Program-made: the position numbers and the translations under genes | Notes under the pieces: model-generated | Told to the model about the DNA's origin: nothing | Database searches by the model: none | Seen by the model: the letters and a program-made list of their open reading frames with translations, nothing else | Virus record (IMG/VR): IMGVR_UViG_3300037485_001485 | Coordinates: 1 to 64,000 of that record | Source: a virus | Length of the DNA: 64,000 nt | Strand: one strand, 5' to 3' | Part shown: positions 8,139 to 16,821 of the stretch, in pieces | Layout: each line of letters opens with the position of its first letter | Numbering within the stretch: the first letter of the stretch is position 1

Positions 8139-9107
8139 CTACGCCCCCAGCAAAACGGAATCGCTCGCCGCGTTCGTGCTGGCACCGAAGACGTAGCCCA
8201 CGGGGGTCGCGCCCACCGTGTAGACCTGCCGCGAGATCGCGTCTCGGATGACGTAGATATTCCGCGTCTGACCGAGGTAGTTTCCGGCAGTCGAGAGCTG
8301 GCTGAAGGGGATCCGCACGATGTCGCCGTTGGGCGAGACGAGCGCCGCCGAGGCGCTGAAGTCCCCGAACCGCGAGGTCTGCACCCCGGCCCCGCCGACC
8401 ATGACGGTGCTCCCCGGTGCGAGCGTTCCCGCGTGCGCGCCGTTGGCCCCTACGGCGCCAGATCCGAAAAGGCCCCCTCCTGTGGCGTTGAGCCAGCCGC
8501 CCGAGGTGGGGCCCACAGACCCGGTTCCGGACATGGAGTAGATGCGCCCATCCGACTCAGCGATGAGGGTGCTCGCCGAGAGCGGATCGAACAGAGCGCC
8601 GAGGGTGACCGCCGAAATGTTCCCCGTCGTCAGGCGATTGAACTGGATCACGCACCCTTCTTGACTCTCCCACATCGTCACGCTGTCATACGGGTTCGTG
8701 TAGGCCGCCGTTGCGCGCCAGTAGCCTGAGAAGCCGCTGGTGAACGGCTGGGCATTGACCCAGGACGTGTAGGCGCCGCTGCTGCGGTTCATGCCGTAAA
8801 CGATGATGTTGCCAAGGGTCGTTGCGTCGGGAGTGAGAAACGTGTAGGCGCCCGCGACCAGGGTGCCGCCGATGATGTAGCGGAAGTTCAAGGCGTTTGT
8901 CGGCGGGTTTCCGTAGGCTGCGACGGTCACGCCGCTGATCTCGCGGTTCCATGTCCAAGCGGAACCCGTGCCGGGGACGCGAACGGAGCCGTCCGCGTAG
9001 GTCACGGCGGTCCCAAGCGTATACACCGCGTCCAACGCCGAGTTGATCGAGGATACCGTGTGGTTGAGCGCGCCAACGTACTTCCAATTGAGCGTGGGGA
9101 GAGCCAT
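8139..9107 (-). CDS. Putative virion surface protein, copy B of a tandem pair
   Basis: The 322-aa protein is a diverged paralogue of the 7155-8138 product. Shared landmarks include MALP-LNW-YVG, ADG-RVPGTGSAWTW, SGVTVA-YGNPP-NALNFRYI-GG, YGMNR-SGAYTSW, NAQPFTSGFS-YWR and MWESQEGC-IQF. The C-terminal thirds are less alike, as expected if they contact different targets. The start overlaps the preceding stop (TAATG). A beta-rich virion surface role is inferred. The pair could allow two receptor specificities or form a heteromeric spike. Confidence 0.88.
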   Translation of the reverse strand: MALPTLNWKYVGALNHTVSSINSALDAVYTLGTAVTYADGSVRVPGTGSAWTWNREISGVTVAAYGNPPTNALNFRYIIGGTLVAGAYTFLTPDATTLGNIIVYGMNRSSGAYTSWVNAQPFTSGFSGYWRATAAYTNPYDSVTMWESQEGCVIQFNRLTTGNISAVTLGALFDPLSASTLIAESDGRIYSMSGTGSVGPTSGGWLNATGGGLFGSGAVGANGAHAGTLAPGSTVMVGGAGVQTSRFGDFSASAALVSPNGDIVRIPFSQLSTAGNYLGQTRNIYVIRDAISRQVYTVGATPVGYVFGASTNAASDSVLLGA

Positions 9108-9568
9108 TATGCGATCACTCCGGCTTCAACGACGGCGGTGGTGGCTACGGGGAGCGCGTCTGCGCCATAGTCCAGATACTCGATGAGTTCCACCCCCGCG
9201 ATGAGGCTCACCGTCGCGGCGAGCGTCACCCATACCAGAGCGCCGGCCACGCGCGAGAGCACCTGCCCGTCCTGGGTCGCTGCGACGGCTTGCGCGGCGC
9301 CGGCCCCGTCGAAGGCCGCGACGGAGGTGACGGTCCCGGTGTGACCCGAGGCCGACCAGCCCAGGGAGGTGAGCGCCGTGTGAGCGGAGACGCCCCCGGC
9401 GCCCAGCCACGTCGCCGCGCCGAGGGCGTCGGACGTGCAGAGGTAGAGGGCGTCGGGAGTCGCGGAGGTATCTACCCACGCCGACCCGACGACGAAGCCC
9501 CGGCTGGAGTCGTCGTTCACCGTAGGCGCGGCGGCGCGGACAACCTGCGGGGGGAGACGGTAGCTCAT
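9107..9568 (-). CDS. Putative fibre or spike-base protein
   Basis: The 153-aa protein begins MSYRLPPQVVRAAAPTVNDDSS. A stretch with WVDTSATPDALYLCTSDALGAATW follows, then GHTGTVTSVAAFDGAGAAQA; both resemble linkers seen in phage fibre and collar proteins. The ATG at 9568 overlaps the preceding stop (ATGA), so I prefer it to an in-frame ATG three codons upstream. Its C-terminus is hydrophobic and beta-rich. Position between two small beta proteins and the duplicated pair supports a structural role. Confidence 0.83.
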   Translation of the reverse strand: MSYRLPPQVVRAAAPTVNDDSSRGFVVGSAWVDTSATPDALYLCTSDALGAATWLGAGGVSAHTALTSLGWSASGHTGTVTSVAAFDGAGAAQAVAATQDGQVLSRVAGALVWVTLAATVSLIAGVELIEYLDYGADALPVATTAVVEAGVIA

Positions 9569-9927
9569 GTGATCCACCAGTTCGTACCGTCGCTCTGGAC
9601 GGTGATCGAGTCGAAGGTTCCGCCTGCGAGGGCGATGCCGGTGCCCGCCGCCACGCCGTCGATGGTCCCGCCTGCCGAGGTGACAGTGACCACGTTCGCG
9701 GACGTGTTGACGCGCTTCACGGTGTAGGGGCGGCCTGCCGTTACACCCGCGTCATTCGCGGCGGGGAGCTGGATGGTCTGTGCGCCGACGGGCGCTGCGA
9801 GCACCGTGGTCGTCGCCGCCGCCATGACGTAGGGGCTCGCCGAGGTCGTGACGAGGCCGTAGCTGGGGCCGCCGCCGCCGCCGCCGATGACCGTGTAGCC
9901 ACTGAAGGGGGGGCGAGCCGTGGGCAT
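9565..9927 (-). CDS. Small virion-type protein with N-terminal RPPFSGY motif
   Basis: The 120-aa protein begins MPTARPPFSGYTVIGGGGG. Almost the same opening (STRPPFSGY) starts the large beta-helix protein encoded at 60308-61633. After a glycine hinge, the rest is a small beta domain ending VQSDGTNWWIT, typical of phage fibre repeats. The start at 9927 is set by TAATG overlap with the gene before. The shared N-terminus suggests both proteins attach to the same virion site, with different distal domains. Confidence 0.83.
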   Translation of the reverse strand: MPTARPPFSGYTVIGGGGGGPSYGLVTTSASPYVMAAATTTVLAAPVGAQTIQLPAANDAGVTAGRPYTVKRVNTSANVVTVTSAGGTIDGVAAGTGIALAGGTFDSITVQSDGTNWWIT

Positions 9928-10271
9928 TAGGACGGGCCGATGCTGTTGAGGTAGGTCACGATGCAGTCGCCCGCGCCGCCCGTTGCGTCGAAGATGAGCA
10001 CGCGCCCAGGGGGGTCGAAGTTGCCGCCCGCCCGGTTCGTGTTCGTGCCGATGGCGAGGGTGATCGCCCCCGATGCGGGGATCTCCGTTCCGCCGCCGAT
10101 GGCGATGGCCCCGCCCGCCGTGCCGATGGCGACGGTGAGCACGTTGGCCCCCCGGTTGTAGACGACCAGGGTGTGCGTGTTCTCGTAGGGCTGCGGATTC
10201 GCCGCGACCGATGTGCCGGGCGCCGCGACTTGCACCCGCTGCGAGTCGAGCGTGTTCGTGGAGATAGCCAT
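9927..10271 (-). CDS. Small beta-sandwich-like virion protein, first gene of the operon
   Basis: The 114-aa protein (MAISTNTLDSQRVQ...) is built of short Val/Ile/Gly strands with NTHTLVVYNRG and AIAIGGGTEIPASGAITLAIG. This is the character of a small jelly-roll or decoration domain. It opens the leftward operon of structural-type genes. GAGG lies about 4 bp before its ATG. No sigma70-like early promoter is evident upstream; the intergenic region there is A/T-richer than its surroundings. Confidence 0.82.
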   Translation of the reverse strand: MAISTNTLDSQRVQVAAPGTSVAANPQPYENTHTLVVYNRGANVLTVAIGTAGGAIAIGGGTEIPASGAITLAIGTNTNRAGGNFDPPGRVLIFDATGGAGDCIVTYLNSIGPS

Positions 10272-10481
10272 GTTCCTCTTCTACTCGCGTGGTCCGTACC
10301 GCGCAAAACGTCAAGCGGACGCCGATGGCTGTTGACCTCCCGTTCACCCCTGCGTCCCCTCGCGTTCCGATAAGGATACATTATCGTAAGTATCATAAAG
10401 CACGGTTCTACCTACGTTTCTCACTAAGAAGCCCAGGACGCGGGTGTGAACGCGAAGAACGCCCGGTTTACGCCGCGCGCA
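10272..10481. promoter_or_regulatory. Intergenic region with inverted repeat, upstream of the 10271 operon
   Basis: This 210-bp gap separates the helicase stop (10482) from the start of the 10271 operon; both are leftward. It holds a relatively A/T-rich tract (about 10365-10435) with the inverted repeat CGATAAGGATACATTATCG at 10368-10386. No credible gene is seen in either strand. It probably carries the operon promoter or a regulator site, but no consensus promoter stands out. Confidence 0.5.
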
Positions 10482-12236
10482 TCAACGTGCGCGTCGTCGC
10501 ACAAGGAGCGGGGAGGCGGCAGCACGGCGCGGCGGGGTGCGCTTCAGCGCGCGGTAGGCCGCCGAGCGGGCGCGTTGGGTCGTCGCCGGCTTCCCGGCGA
10601 CCATCCCGAAGTCGGCGGCGAGCCGGGCCGTGCGGAGCGTTCCAGGGACGAAGGCGCCCTTCGCCCGGATCTCGATCCGCACGGTGTTCCCCTGCCGGTC
10701 CAGCTTGCGCTGGCGATAGCCCGCCGCCCGAAGCGCACGCTGCACGTCGGGGATGGGCCACCGGGTCGCGTCGAACAGGACCGCGTGAACGATGCGCGGG
10801 TCGGGCAGCTTGGGCAACGGCAGCGCCGCCGTGGGGTTGCTCGCGACGGTGGGGACGCCGTCCTTCAGCGTCTTCATGCGCTCCCAGGCGTCCATGACGT
10901 TGGGGGCATCAACGTGTTCGATGGTGGCGGTGCCGATGTGCGCTGCGACGATTCCGCGCTTTGCATCTACAATCTCGCCGATGCGCTCGTCAATGGTGTC
11001 GTCGGCGTGGAGATACCAGATCGTCGTCGGGCGCGTCTGCCCGATGCGGCGGATGCGATCTTCCGCCTGCTCCTCAGCCGCCGGGGTGTACCACCGCTCT
11101 AAAAACAGGAGGTGGCGAGCCTTCGTCAGCGTGATGCCTTCCTTCGCGGCCATGCTCCCCAGGAACAGGGGCACCTTGCCCGCTTGGAAGGCGTCGATGG
11201 CGACCTGACGCTGTTGCCGCGAGTGTGTGCCGTCGAGCCGGACGAACGGAATGGACAGGCGGGACAGGGCTTGACCCAGGAGATCGAGCACGTCGGAGAA
11301 CATGCCGAAGATCACGACGGGCTCCCCCCGCTTGACCATGTTCGCGGCCCACGCCGCCGCACCGGGGACTTTGCCGCGCCCGAGGATGCGCCGGAGGTAG
11401 GCCACCTTCGCCAGCGGTTCCGCCGCCAAGGCGCGCGTCGCCGCGCTCTCCGCAGCCGCCGCGTCCTCCAGCACGCGAGGGAGGTAGTCGTCCAGCCACT
11501 CGCTGAACTCCTCCTTGGCCTTGTCGTACTCCATGCGAATGTCGTCGGGGATCGTCGTCTTCAGGGTGACCCGGCGCTTCGGCGGGATGTCGGGTGCCAC
11601 GTCCTCCAGCAGTCGCCGCAACATGACCGGGGGCGTCGGCCCGAACATGCTCCGCAGCGTCTCCAGTTCGTCGGCGTGGTTCACCAGCGGCGTGCCCGAG
11701 AGGAGCAGGACGTGCGGCGCCGGGGCACAGATCGCCTGCAAGGCCCGTCCCCGCTGCGTCTCCTCGCCGGCCTTCGCGTAGTGCGCCTCATCCGCGACGA
11801 TGCACCGGAAGCCCCGAGAGAGGAGGTCAGGGAGCCGCGCCGCGAGCACGTCCCAGGGACAGATCGTGATGTGCGTCCCCTTCGGGATGGCGCCGTGAAA
11901 GCCCTCGACAACGTGGACCTTCGCGCCGGGAACCCACCGCGCCGCTTCCCGCCGCCAGTTCCACGCGACCGACGACGGGCACACGACCAGCATCGGGCAG
12001 AGCTTCGCGGCGTTTTCCCGCATGGCAACGAGCACTTGCGGCGTCTTCCCGCAGCCGGGGGCATCGGCGAGGAGCACCCGCCAGCCGTTCGCCGCGAGGA
12101 AGTCCACGCCGTCGCGCTGAAACGGCCGCAGCTCCGGCGGGGGCGCTTTCGGGGCGACGCGAGCACGGAGAGCAGACGATCTGGACTTCGCGGCGTGAGC
12201 GAGACGAAGAGCTGCGGTACGGCGGTCAACGGCCAT
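10482..12236 (-). CDS. SNF2/RapA-like superfamily 2 helicase
   Basis: The 584-aa protein has motif I DAPGCGKT (58-65), DEAH (149-152) and SGTP (180-183). A C-terminal helicase lobe follows, with VIFGMFSDVLDLL, RLDGTHSRQQR and RRIGQTRPTTIWYLH. This is a SWI2/SNF2-type translocase. After the core, residues about 477-550 form a separate module (VHAVLFDATRW...FVPGTLRTARL...GMVAGKP) that also ends the 1379-aa giant protein of the same operon. The tail is Arg-rich. I start at ATG 12236; the long upstream frame is only antisense to the Nudix gene. A role in remodelling DNA during replication or packaging is possible. Confidence 0.93.
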   Translation of the reverse strand: MAVDRRTAALRLAHAAKSRSSALRARVAPKAPPPELRPFQRDGVDFLAANGWRVLLADAPGCGKTPQVLVAMRENAAKLCPMLVVCPSSVAWNWRREAARWVPGAKVHVVEGFHGAIPKGTHITICPWDVLAARLPDLLSRGFRCIVADEAHYAKAGEETQRGRALQAICAPAPHVLLLSGTPLVNHADELETLRSMFGPTPPVMLRRLLEDVAPDIPPKRRVTLKTTIPDDIRMEYDKAKEEFSEWLDDYLPRVLEDAAAAESAATRALAAEPLAKVAYLRRILGRGKVPGAAAWAANMVKRGEPVVIFGMFSDVLDLLGQALSRLSIPFVRLDGTHSRQQRQVAIDAFQAGKVPLFLGSMAAKEGITLTKARHLLFLERWYTPAAEEQAEDRIRRIGQTRPTTIWYLHADDTIDERIGEIVDAKRGIVAAHIGTATIEHVDAPNVMDAWERMKTLKDGVPTVASNPTAALPLPKLPDPRIVHAVLFDATRWPIPDVQRALRAAGYRQRKLDRQGNTVRIEIRAKGAFVPGTLRTARLAADFGMVAGKPATTQRARSAAYRALKRTPPRRAAASPLLVRRRAR

Positions 12237-12244
12237 GATCCAGC

Positions 12245-12670
12245 CTAACGTGCGGCGCGAAAGACCTGTTCCAGCAGTTCGCGGACGCTGGGCACGAACC
12301 GCATGTGCGGGAGATCGTCCTGGCTGATCCACGCATACCCGTCGCTCTCCCACGTCACGACGGGCTCGCCCTTCCACTTCGTCGCGACGAAGGCGTCCAG
12401 CACAAACCCTTCGGGGTCGTTCCACGTCGTGAGGTAGCGGAGGTCGGTCGGCGAAAGGCTGATCTCCTCCTCGCACTCGCGGCGAGCCGCGTCCTCTGCC
12501 GTCTCCCCCGCGTCGATCCCCCCGCCGGGGAGGTTCCAGTAGTTCGGCTTCCACGGGGCCGTGATGCCGCGCTTCAGGACGAGCGCCTGGAGGCGCGGTA
12601 CGCCCTTCACGGCGCGCTCTTGGACGAGGATGGTGGCAGCGGTGTCGCTGCCGTTGCGGCGCACTTTCAT
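12245..12670 (-). CDS. Nudix hydrolase
   Basis: The 141-aa protein has a Nudix box at about residues 50-72: GGIDAGET followed by ARRECEEEISL. The final Gly of the canonical GX5EX7REUXEEXGU pattern is replaced by Ser. Such enzymes hydrolyse nucleoside diphosphates linked to another group, for example oxidised dNTPs, NAD derivatives or capped RNA; the substrate here is unknown. AGGAG stands 6 bp upstream of the ATG. It lies 9 bp after the 1379-aa gene and 8 bp before the helicase. A second, longer Nudix protein is encoded at 61640-62326. Confidence 0.93.
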   Translation of the reverse strand: MKVRRNGSDTAATILVQERAVKGVPRLQALVLKRGITAPWKPNYWNLPGGGIDAGETAEDAARRECEEEISLSPTDLRYLTTWNDPEGFVLDAFVATKWKGEPVVTWESDGYAWISQDDLPHMRFVPSVRELLEQVFRAAR

Positions 12671-12679
12671 GGGGATCTC

Positions 12680-15600
12680 CTAAACGGGGCGGCCGACGAG
12701 CGCGAGCACGCCGTCGCCGACGGCGCGAGCGCGGATGCTGCCGGGGTAGAAGCCCGCCGAGCCGTAGACCTCGACGCGCCAGTTCGCGCCGGCCGCCGTG
12801 ACTTGCACGCCTTCCATCCCCCGCTGCACAAGCCAGTTCCGCACGGCGCCCGGCCCCCACTTCGCGCGGGGGAAGAGGAAGGCGTGGACCTCGCGCATCG
12901 TGAGCCGCGTCGCCGGGGCGGGGTTGCGGTGGACCGCGATGCCCGCCGCCGGACCCACGGGCTTCGCCCCGGTGGGGTAGGCGGGCCGCGCCCGAATCCA
13001 CGCCCACAACTGCGGTTCCGCGAGGCGGGCGAGGTCGTGGACAAGGATCACTTCGGCTTTCAGGGGCTTTTCGTCCACCGTGACGAAGACGACGGCGCCT
13101 TCGCTCTGAAAGGTAGCGAGCGCACCCCCGCTGATCGTAGAGCCGGGAAGCAGGACGAAGCGCGGGTCGCGCGTGTTTGCCCGCAGGCAGAACGTGTGCT
13201 GGGTGCCATAGCCCCACAGGGGAGCCGACCACTCCGACGCCGTGAACTTGGAGAACGTCGGGTCGTGGTAGTCCACGCAGAACCCCTCGACGTTCGCCCA
13301 CGGCTGCGCGGCCCAATTGGGGTACGGCATCTTTCCGTTCCAGCCGTTGCCGCCCTCGATGCGCTGCTTCGTGTTCCAGCCGCGCACGGTATCCGTGTCA
13401 GAGTAGGAGCCGAGCGAGGTCAACTGGCCCGCGTAGGACGACGGGGGCGTGAGGTCGCTCGACGCCTGCCACGGCTGGCCTACGTCGGCGCGGAACCATC
13501 CGCTGCCCGACTTCTGCTTGTTCAGCCACGCCTTCATCGCCCCCCAAGGGGAGATGGCCCCGCTCCCGATGGTGCCCGCCGCCTGCATGGTTTCGATCTG
13601 CGAAAGCCCATCGGCGTTGACCCGAAGGGACTGCGACGGATCGTTCGTCTGAAGCTCCGTGAAGGAAAGGCCGCGCACGACGCTCCGCTCGCCGGGGTCG
13701 ATGTAGTTCTTCCAGAGGCCCGCCGCGCGAGCCGCGACGAGGTAGCGGAGCCACTGCGCGAGGCTCCCCGAGGTTTCGGGGCGAGGTGTGCCCCCGGAGC
13801 CGTACATGCTGCTCAGTTTGATGTCCATCTGGGAGCCGACCTGGGTTCCGGCGCTGGGCTTCGTTCCACTCCCGAGCGCCGCCTTCAGGGCTTCCGACAC
13901 CGCCTTGATGATGCCGACTTCTTCGTTTGTGCCCGGTGCAAAGGAGCCATCCGCCGGGTTGCGCTTCCGGGGGAGGCAGTCGTGAAGGGGCAAGCCCGCC
14001 GCTTCCAGCAGTTCCGCGTCCTGAAGGTCACGGAACGACGGGCGCGGGTTGCGGAGCACGTCGCGAACGACGGCGCGGTAGCGTTCCGGGTTCGACCGGA
14101 ACCCGCCGAGGATCGCCGGGTTCTTCTTCAGGAGGGGCGACATAGCCGTCGCAGGGATGGGCGGAACGATCTTGCTTCCCATGTAGGGAATGCCCGTCTG
14201 CGCGAGCATCGCCTGCAACGCCTTCGTCGTGAACAGGGCGGCGACGAGCGGGTCGATGCCGAGGGCTTCGGCGAGCATTTCGACCTGTGCCGATGCCGTC
14301 TGTGCCTTGACCTCCGCGTTGTCGATGCGCTTGCCTTCGATCCACTCCTTGTAGGTGCCGCCGTCCTCGACCTTGCCCTTGCCCAAAAAGAGCAGGTGGA
14401 CCGCCAAAAGCGTACCCTTGGAACTCATGCCCTTGGCGTCGAGCACGAGCTTCTCCGGCGTGCGCGGAGTCGAGCCGATGACACCCGTTCCGGGCTGGAT
14501 CTTCTCGTAGGATCCGCTCGCCAGCCGCACGGCGTAGACCGAGCCGCCCGAAAAGTCGGTGCGGGTCAGGGTGCCGATGGGCAGTTCCGAGTAGACCGCC
14601 AGCGTCGGCGCGACCTGCACGGCAGGCCAGCCGAGGGACTTCGGCGCCGGGAACACGATGCCCTGCTGGGCCGCCGCTTGCGGGTCGGACACGGGCTTGA
14701 AGTAGGTGTCCCAGCTTGGATAGGCGTAGTAGCGGACAACGCCGCCGACGATGTGCGAGCCGTTGGGCAGCGCCGCGATCTGCGCGTTCGTGGTCAGTTC
14801 CGCGCCCGTGACGATGGGGACGCCGCCCACCACGGTCGGGTCGGGCAGACCGGGGGGCGGCTGGACGTTTACCTTCCCGCCGCTCTCATGCGCGTAGACG
14901 AGGAAGTAGACCATCGCCTGTGCAATAGTGCTCGCCACCATGCCCGCCGCGTCCGGAACCGCGATGGTGACGATCTTTTCGCTCTGGAAGATGGAGTCGG
15001 CGAAGAAGCCGAGCGTGACGGTGTTCTTGCCCGCTTCCATGATCCGAACCGAGGCGTCGTAGTTCGGCTCCAGCATCATCGAAGCGAAGCCCGCCCCCAC
15101 GTCGGTGACCACGCCCTTCACCTTTGACGCCGCTTCCTTGATCAGCGGGGCGAGGAGGGCGAGGTTGTCCCCAACCGAGACGATCTGCTTGCTCTTCGGG
15201 CCGGCGGTGACCGGCGCCGTGACCTCCGCTGCCGCTGCCGCTGCCGCCGTCTTCGGGGCCTTCGGCGCCTTCGGCGCCTTCCCCACCGTCGAGGGGTCGG
15301 AGTAGCCTTCGCCCCACGCCGTCGCGACGCTCTGGCCCAAGGAAGTCACTTCATACGCTTTCTTGCCCGTCGCGGAAGCGCCCGCGTAGGTGAACAGGCC
15401 GAGGTCGGCGAGCTTCGACAAGTAGGCGCCGCGCTGCGGGATCGTGCCCTGGTAGTCGAACGCGCTGCTGGACCCCGAAGAAGCGGCGTACATCTGTTGC
15501 TTTGCCGCTTTCTCCGCGACGTGGCCGAACAGGGCTTTTGTCATAAGGAGCTTCACGGCGTCGCCCTTGATGTAGGCGTGGAGCGCCTGCAAGGCCGCGA

Positions 15601-16819
15601 CGACGCCGGGGCTCATCCCGCCTACGGAGGCGGCGGGCGCCGGGGCGGCGGGCGCCGCAGCCGTCGGGGTGGACGTGGCGCCGACGAGCGACGCCAGCGG
15701 GGGCACCGCGAAAACCGCGATGGGCACCTTCAAGTTGGTTTTGTACCAGTCGAAGCCCCCCGGAAGCTCCACGACGGCGGCGGCCATCTGCGCGAACTCC
15801 GCGAACTCCGACTCGACCTTCTGGTTGGACGAATAGGATCCGTATTCGGGATGCAACTCCGACCAATCGCCCACGGAGTAGTGATACCAGACGGTCTTCT
15901 CGCCGTTCGGAGAGAACACGACGAGGACGGTGCCGCTGTCCATGCCAACGGGAAGCGTCTTCCACGCCGTTTTCTTCGGCAGCACCTTGCCCCACGGCCC
16001 CGAAGAGGCGGCGGGCACCGGGACAGCGGCGGGAGGGCCTACCGGCGCGAGATTCACGACGGGGCCGATGTAGCTGGACCCCAGCGACTCGGCCTTTCCC
16101 GCGTAGAACACGGCCTTGGCCGACGCGCACATCGCCGCGAACTCTTTTTCGGTGAGGTACGTTTCCTTGTAGGCTCCGGGCTGGGTGTCGGCCGGACCTC
16201 CGACCTTGGACCAATCCCCGGATGCGTAGTGGAACCACGCGGTCAGGTCTTCGGCCGGGTCGGTCGAGTAGACGACGAGGATGGCCCCACCGCCCTTCTG
16301 CACCCGCGTCGGGAGCGCCTGGATCTGCGCTTCGGTCATCGGGGGCAACCACGCCGGGGGCGCGGGCACCGGGGAACCGGGCGCCGCAGCGGCGGCGATC
16401 ATCGACGCAAAGGCCACCGCGTCCCACCCCGAGACGCCGAGGTTCTGCACCGTGCCGCCCCCGGCGAGCGCCGCGTCCACGAAGCTCTGCATCTTTTCTT
16501 CGGTGAATGCGGCGCTGGCGTATTCACCGCTCTCCAGATTGATCTGCGACCAATCACCGAACTTGTAATGGAACCACGCGATCTTTGTCCCGTCGGACGT
16601 CGTGACGAGGAGTAGCACGCCCTTCTTGTTGGGATCCCCCGGCAGACCCGCGTCCGGCAGGCTCGTCACGTCCAGCGCAACGAGTGCGGCGGCGGGCGCC
16701 GAGGCGGCGAGCCCAACGAGGGCGAGCAGGCCCTTCGACGTGAGCAACGCCAGGAGGGCGTCCGCGACGCCGCTATCGTAGGGGTTGCGGCGAGTGGGGC
16801 GTAGCTGAGAGGCGCGCAT
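12680..16819 (-). CDS. Giant modular protein with three WFHY-type repeats
   Basis: The 1379-aa protein begins MRASQLRPTRRNPYDSG, an NP-type basic leader. Three diverged repeats centred on (A/V)W(F/Y)HYxxGDWS occur near residues 83, 195 and 311, joined by Ala/Pro linkers. A KAPKAPKA linker lies near 510. The second half has several (K/R)xNP motifs (KKNP, RSNP, LRNPRP, KRNP). A later region with VVRGLSF and an STISGGA...FQSEGAVVF segment faintly resembles ADP-ribosyltransferases, but I cannot confirm the catalytic triad. The last 75 residues match the helicase C-terminal module. It may be a polyvalent protein carried in the virion. No function is assigned. Confidence 0.9.
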   Translation of the reverse strand: MRASQLRPTRRNPYDSGVADALLALLTSKGLLALVGLAASAPAAALVALDVTSLPDAGLPGDPNKKGVLLLVTTSDGTKIAWFHYKFGDWSQINLESGEYASAAFTEEKMQSFVDAALAGGGTVQNLGVSGWDAVAFASMIAAAAAPGSPVPAPPAWLPPMTEAQIQALPTRVQKGGGAILVVYSTDPAEDLTAWFHYASGDWSKVGGPADTQPGAYKETYLTEKEFAAMCASAKAVFYAGKAESLGSSYIGPVVNLAPVGPPAAVPVPAASSGPWGKVLPKKTAWKTLPVGMDSGTVLVVFSPNGEKTVWYHYSVGDWSELHPEYGSYSSNQKVESEFAEFAQMAAAVVELPGGFDWYKTNLKVPIAVFAVPPLASLVGATSTPTAAAPAAPAPAASVGGMSPGVVAALQALHAYIKGDAVKLLMTKALFGHVAEKAAKQQMYAASSGSSSAFDYQGTIPQRGAYLSKLADLGLFTYAGASATGKKAYEVTSLGQSVATAWGEGYSDPSTVGKAPKAPKAPKTAAAAAAAEVTAPVTAGPKSKQIVSVGDNLALLAPLIKEAASKVKGVVTDVGAGFASMMLEPNYDASVRIMEAGKNTVTLGFFADSIFQSEKIVTIAVPDAAGMVASTIAQAMVYFLVYAHESGGKVNVQPPPGLPDPTVVGGVPIVTGAELTTNAQIAALPNGSHIVGGVVRYYAYPSWDTYFKPVSDPQAAAQQGIVFPAPKSLGWPAVQVAPTLAVYSELPIGTLTRTDFSGGSVYAVRLASGSYEKIQPGTGVIGSTPRTPEKLVLDAKGMSSKGTLLAVHLLFLGKGKVEDGGTYKEWIEGKRIDNAEVKAQTASAQVEMLAEALGIDPLVAALFTTKALQAMLAQTGIPYMGSKIVPPIPATAMSPLLKKNPAILGGFRSNPERYRAVVRDVLRNPRPSFRDLQDAELLEAAGLPLHDCLPRKRNPADGSFAPGTNEEVGIIKAVSEALKAALGSGTKPSAGTQVGSQMDIKLSSMYGSGGTPRPETSGSLAQWLRYLVAARAAGLWKNYIDPGERSVVRGLSFTELQTNDPSQSLRVNADGLSQIETMQAAGTIGSGAISPWGAMKAWLNKQKSGSGWFRADVGQPWQASSDLTPPSSYAGQLTSLGSYSDTDTVRGWNTKQRIEGGNGWNGKMPYPNWAAQPWANVEGFCVDYHDPTFSKFTASEWSAPLWGYGTQHTFCLRANTRDPRFVLLPGSTISGGALATFQSEGAVVFVTVDEKPLKAEVILVHDLARLAEPQLWAWIRARPAYPTGAKPVGPAAGIAVHRNPAPATRLTMREVHAFLFPRAKWGPGAVRNWLVQRGMEGVQVTAAGANWRVEVYGSAGFYPGSIRARAVGDGVLALVGRPV

Positions 16820-16821
16820 GG

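Noticed and set aside
12237-13316. Upstream extension of the helicase frame
   Set aside because: It runs antisense-free but over the Nudix and giant genes in another frame, with no conserved content. ATG 12236 starts the helicase-like sequence.
12305-15127. A 940-codon open frame on the + strand
   Set aside because: It is antisense to the 1379-aa and Nudix genes. The protein is Arg/His/Gly-heavy without motifs, a usual shadow in GC-rich DNA.
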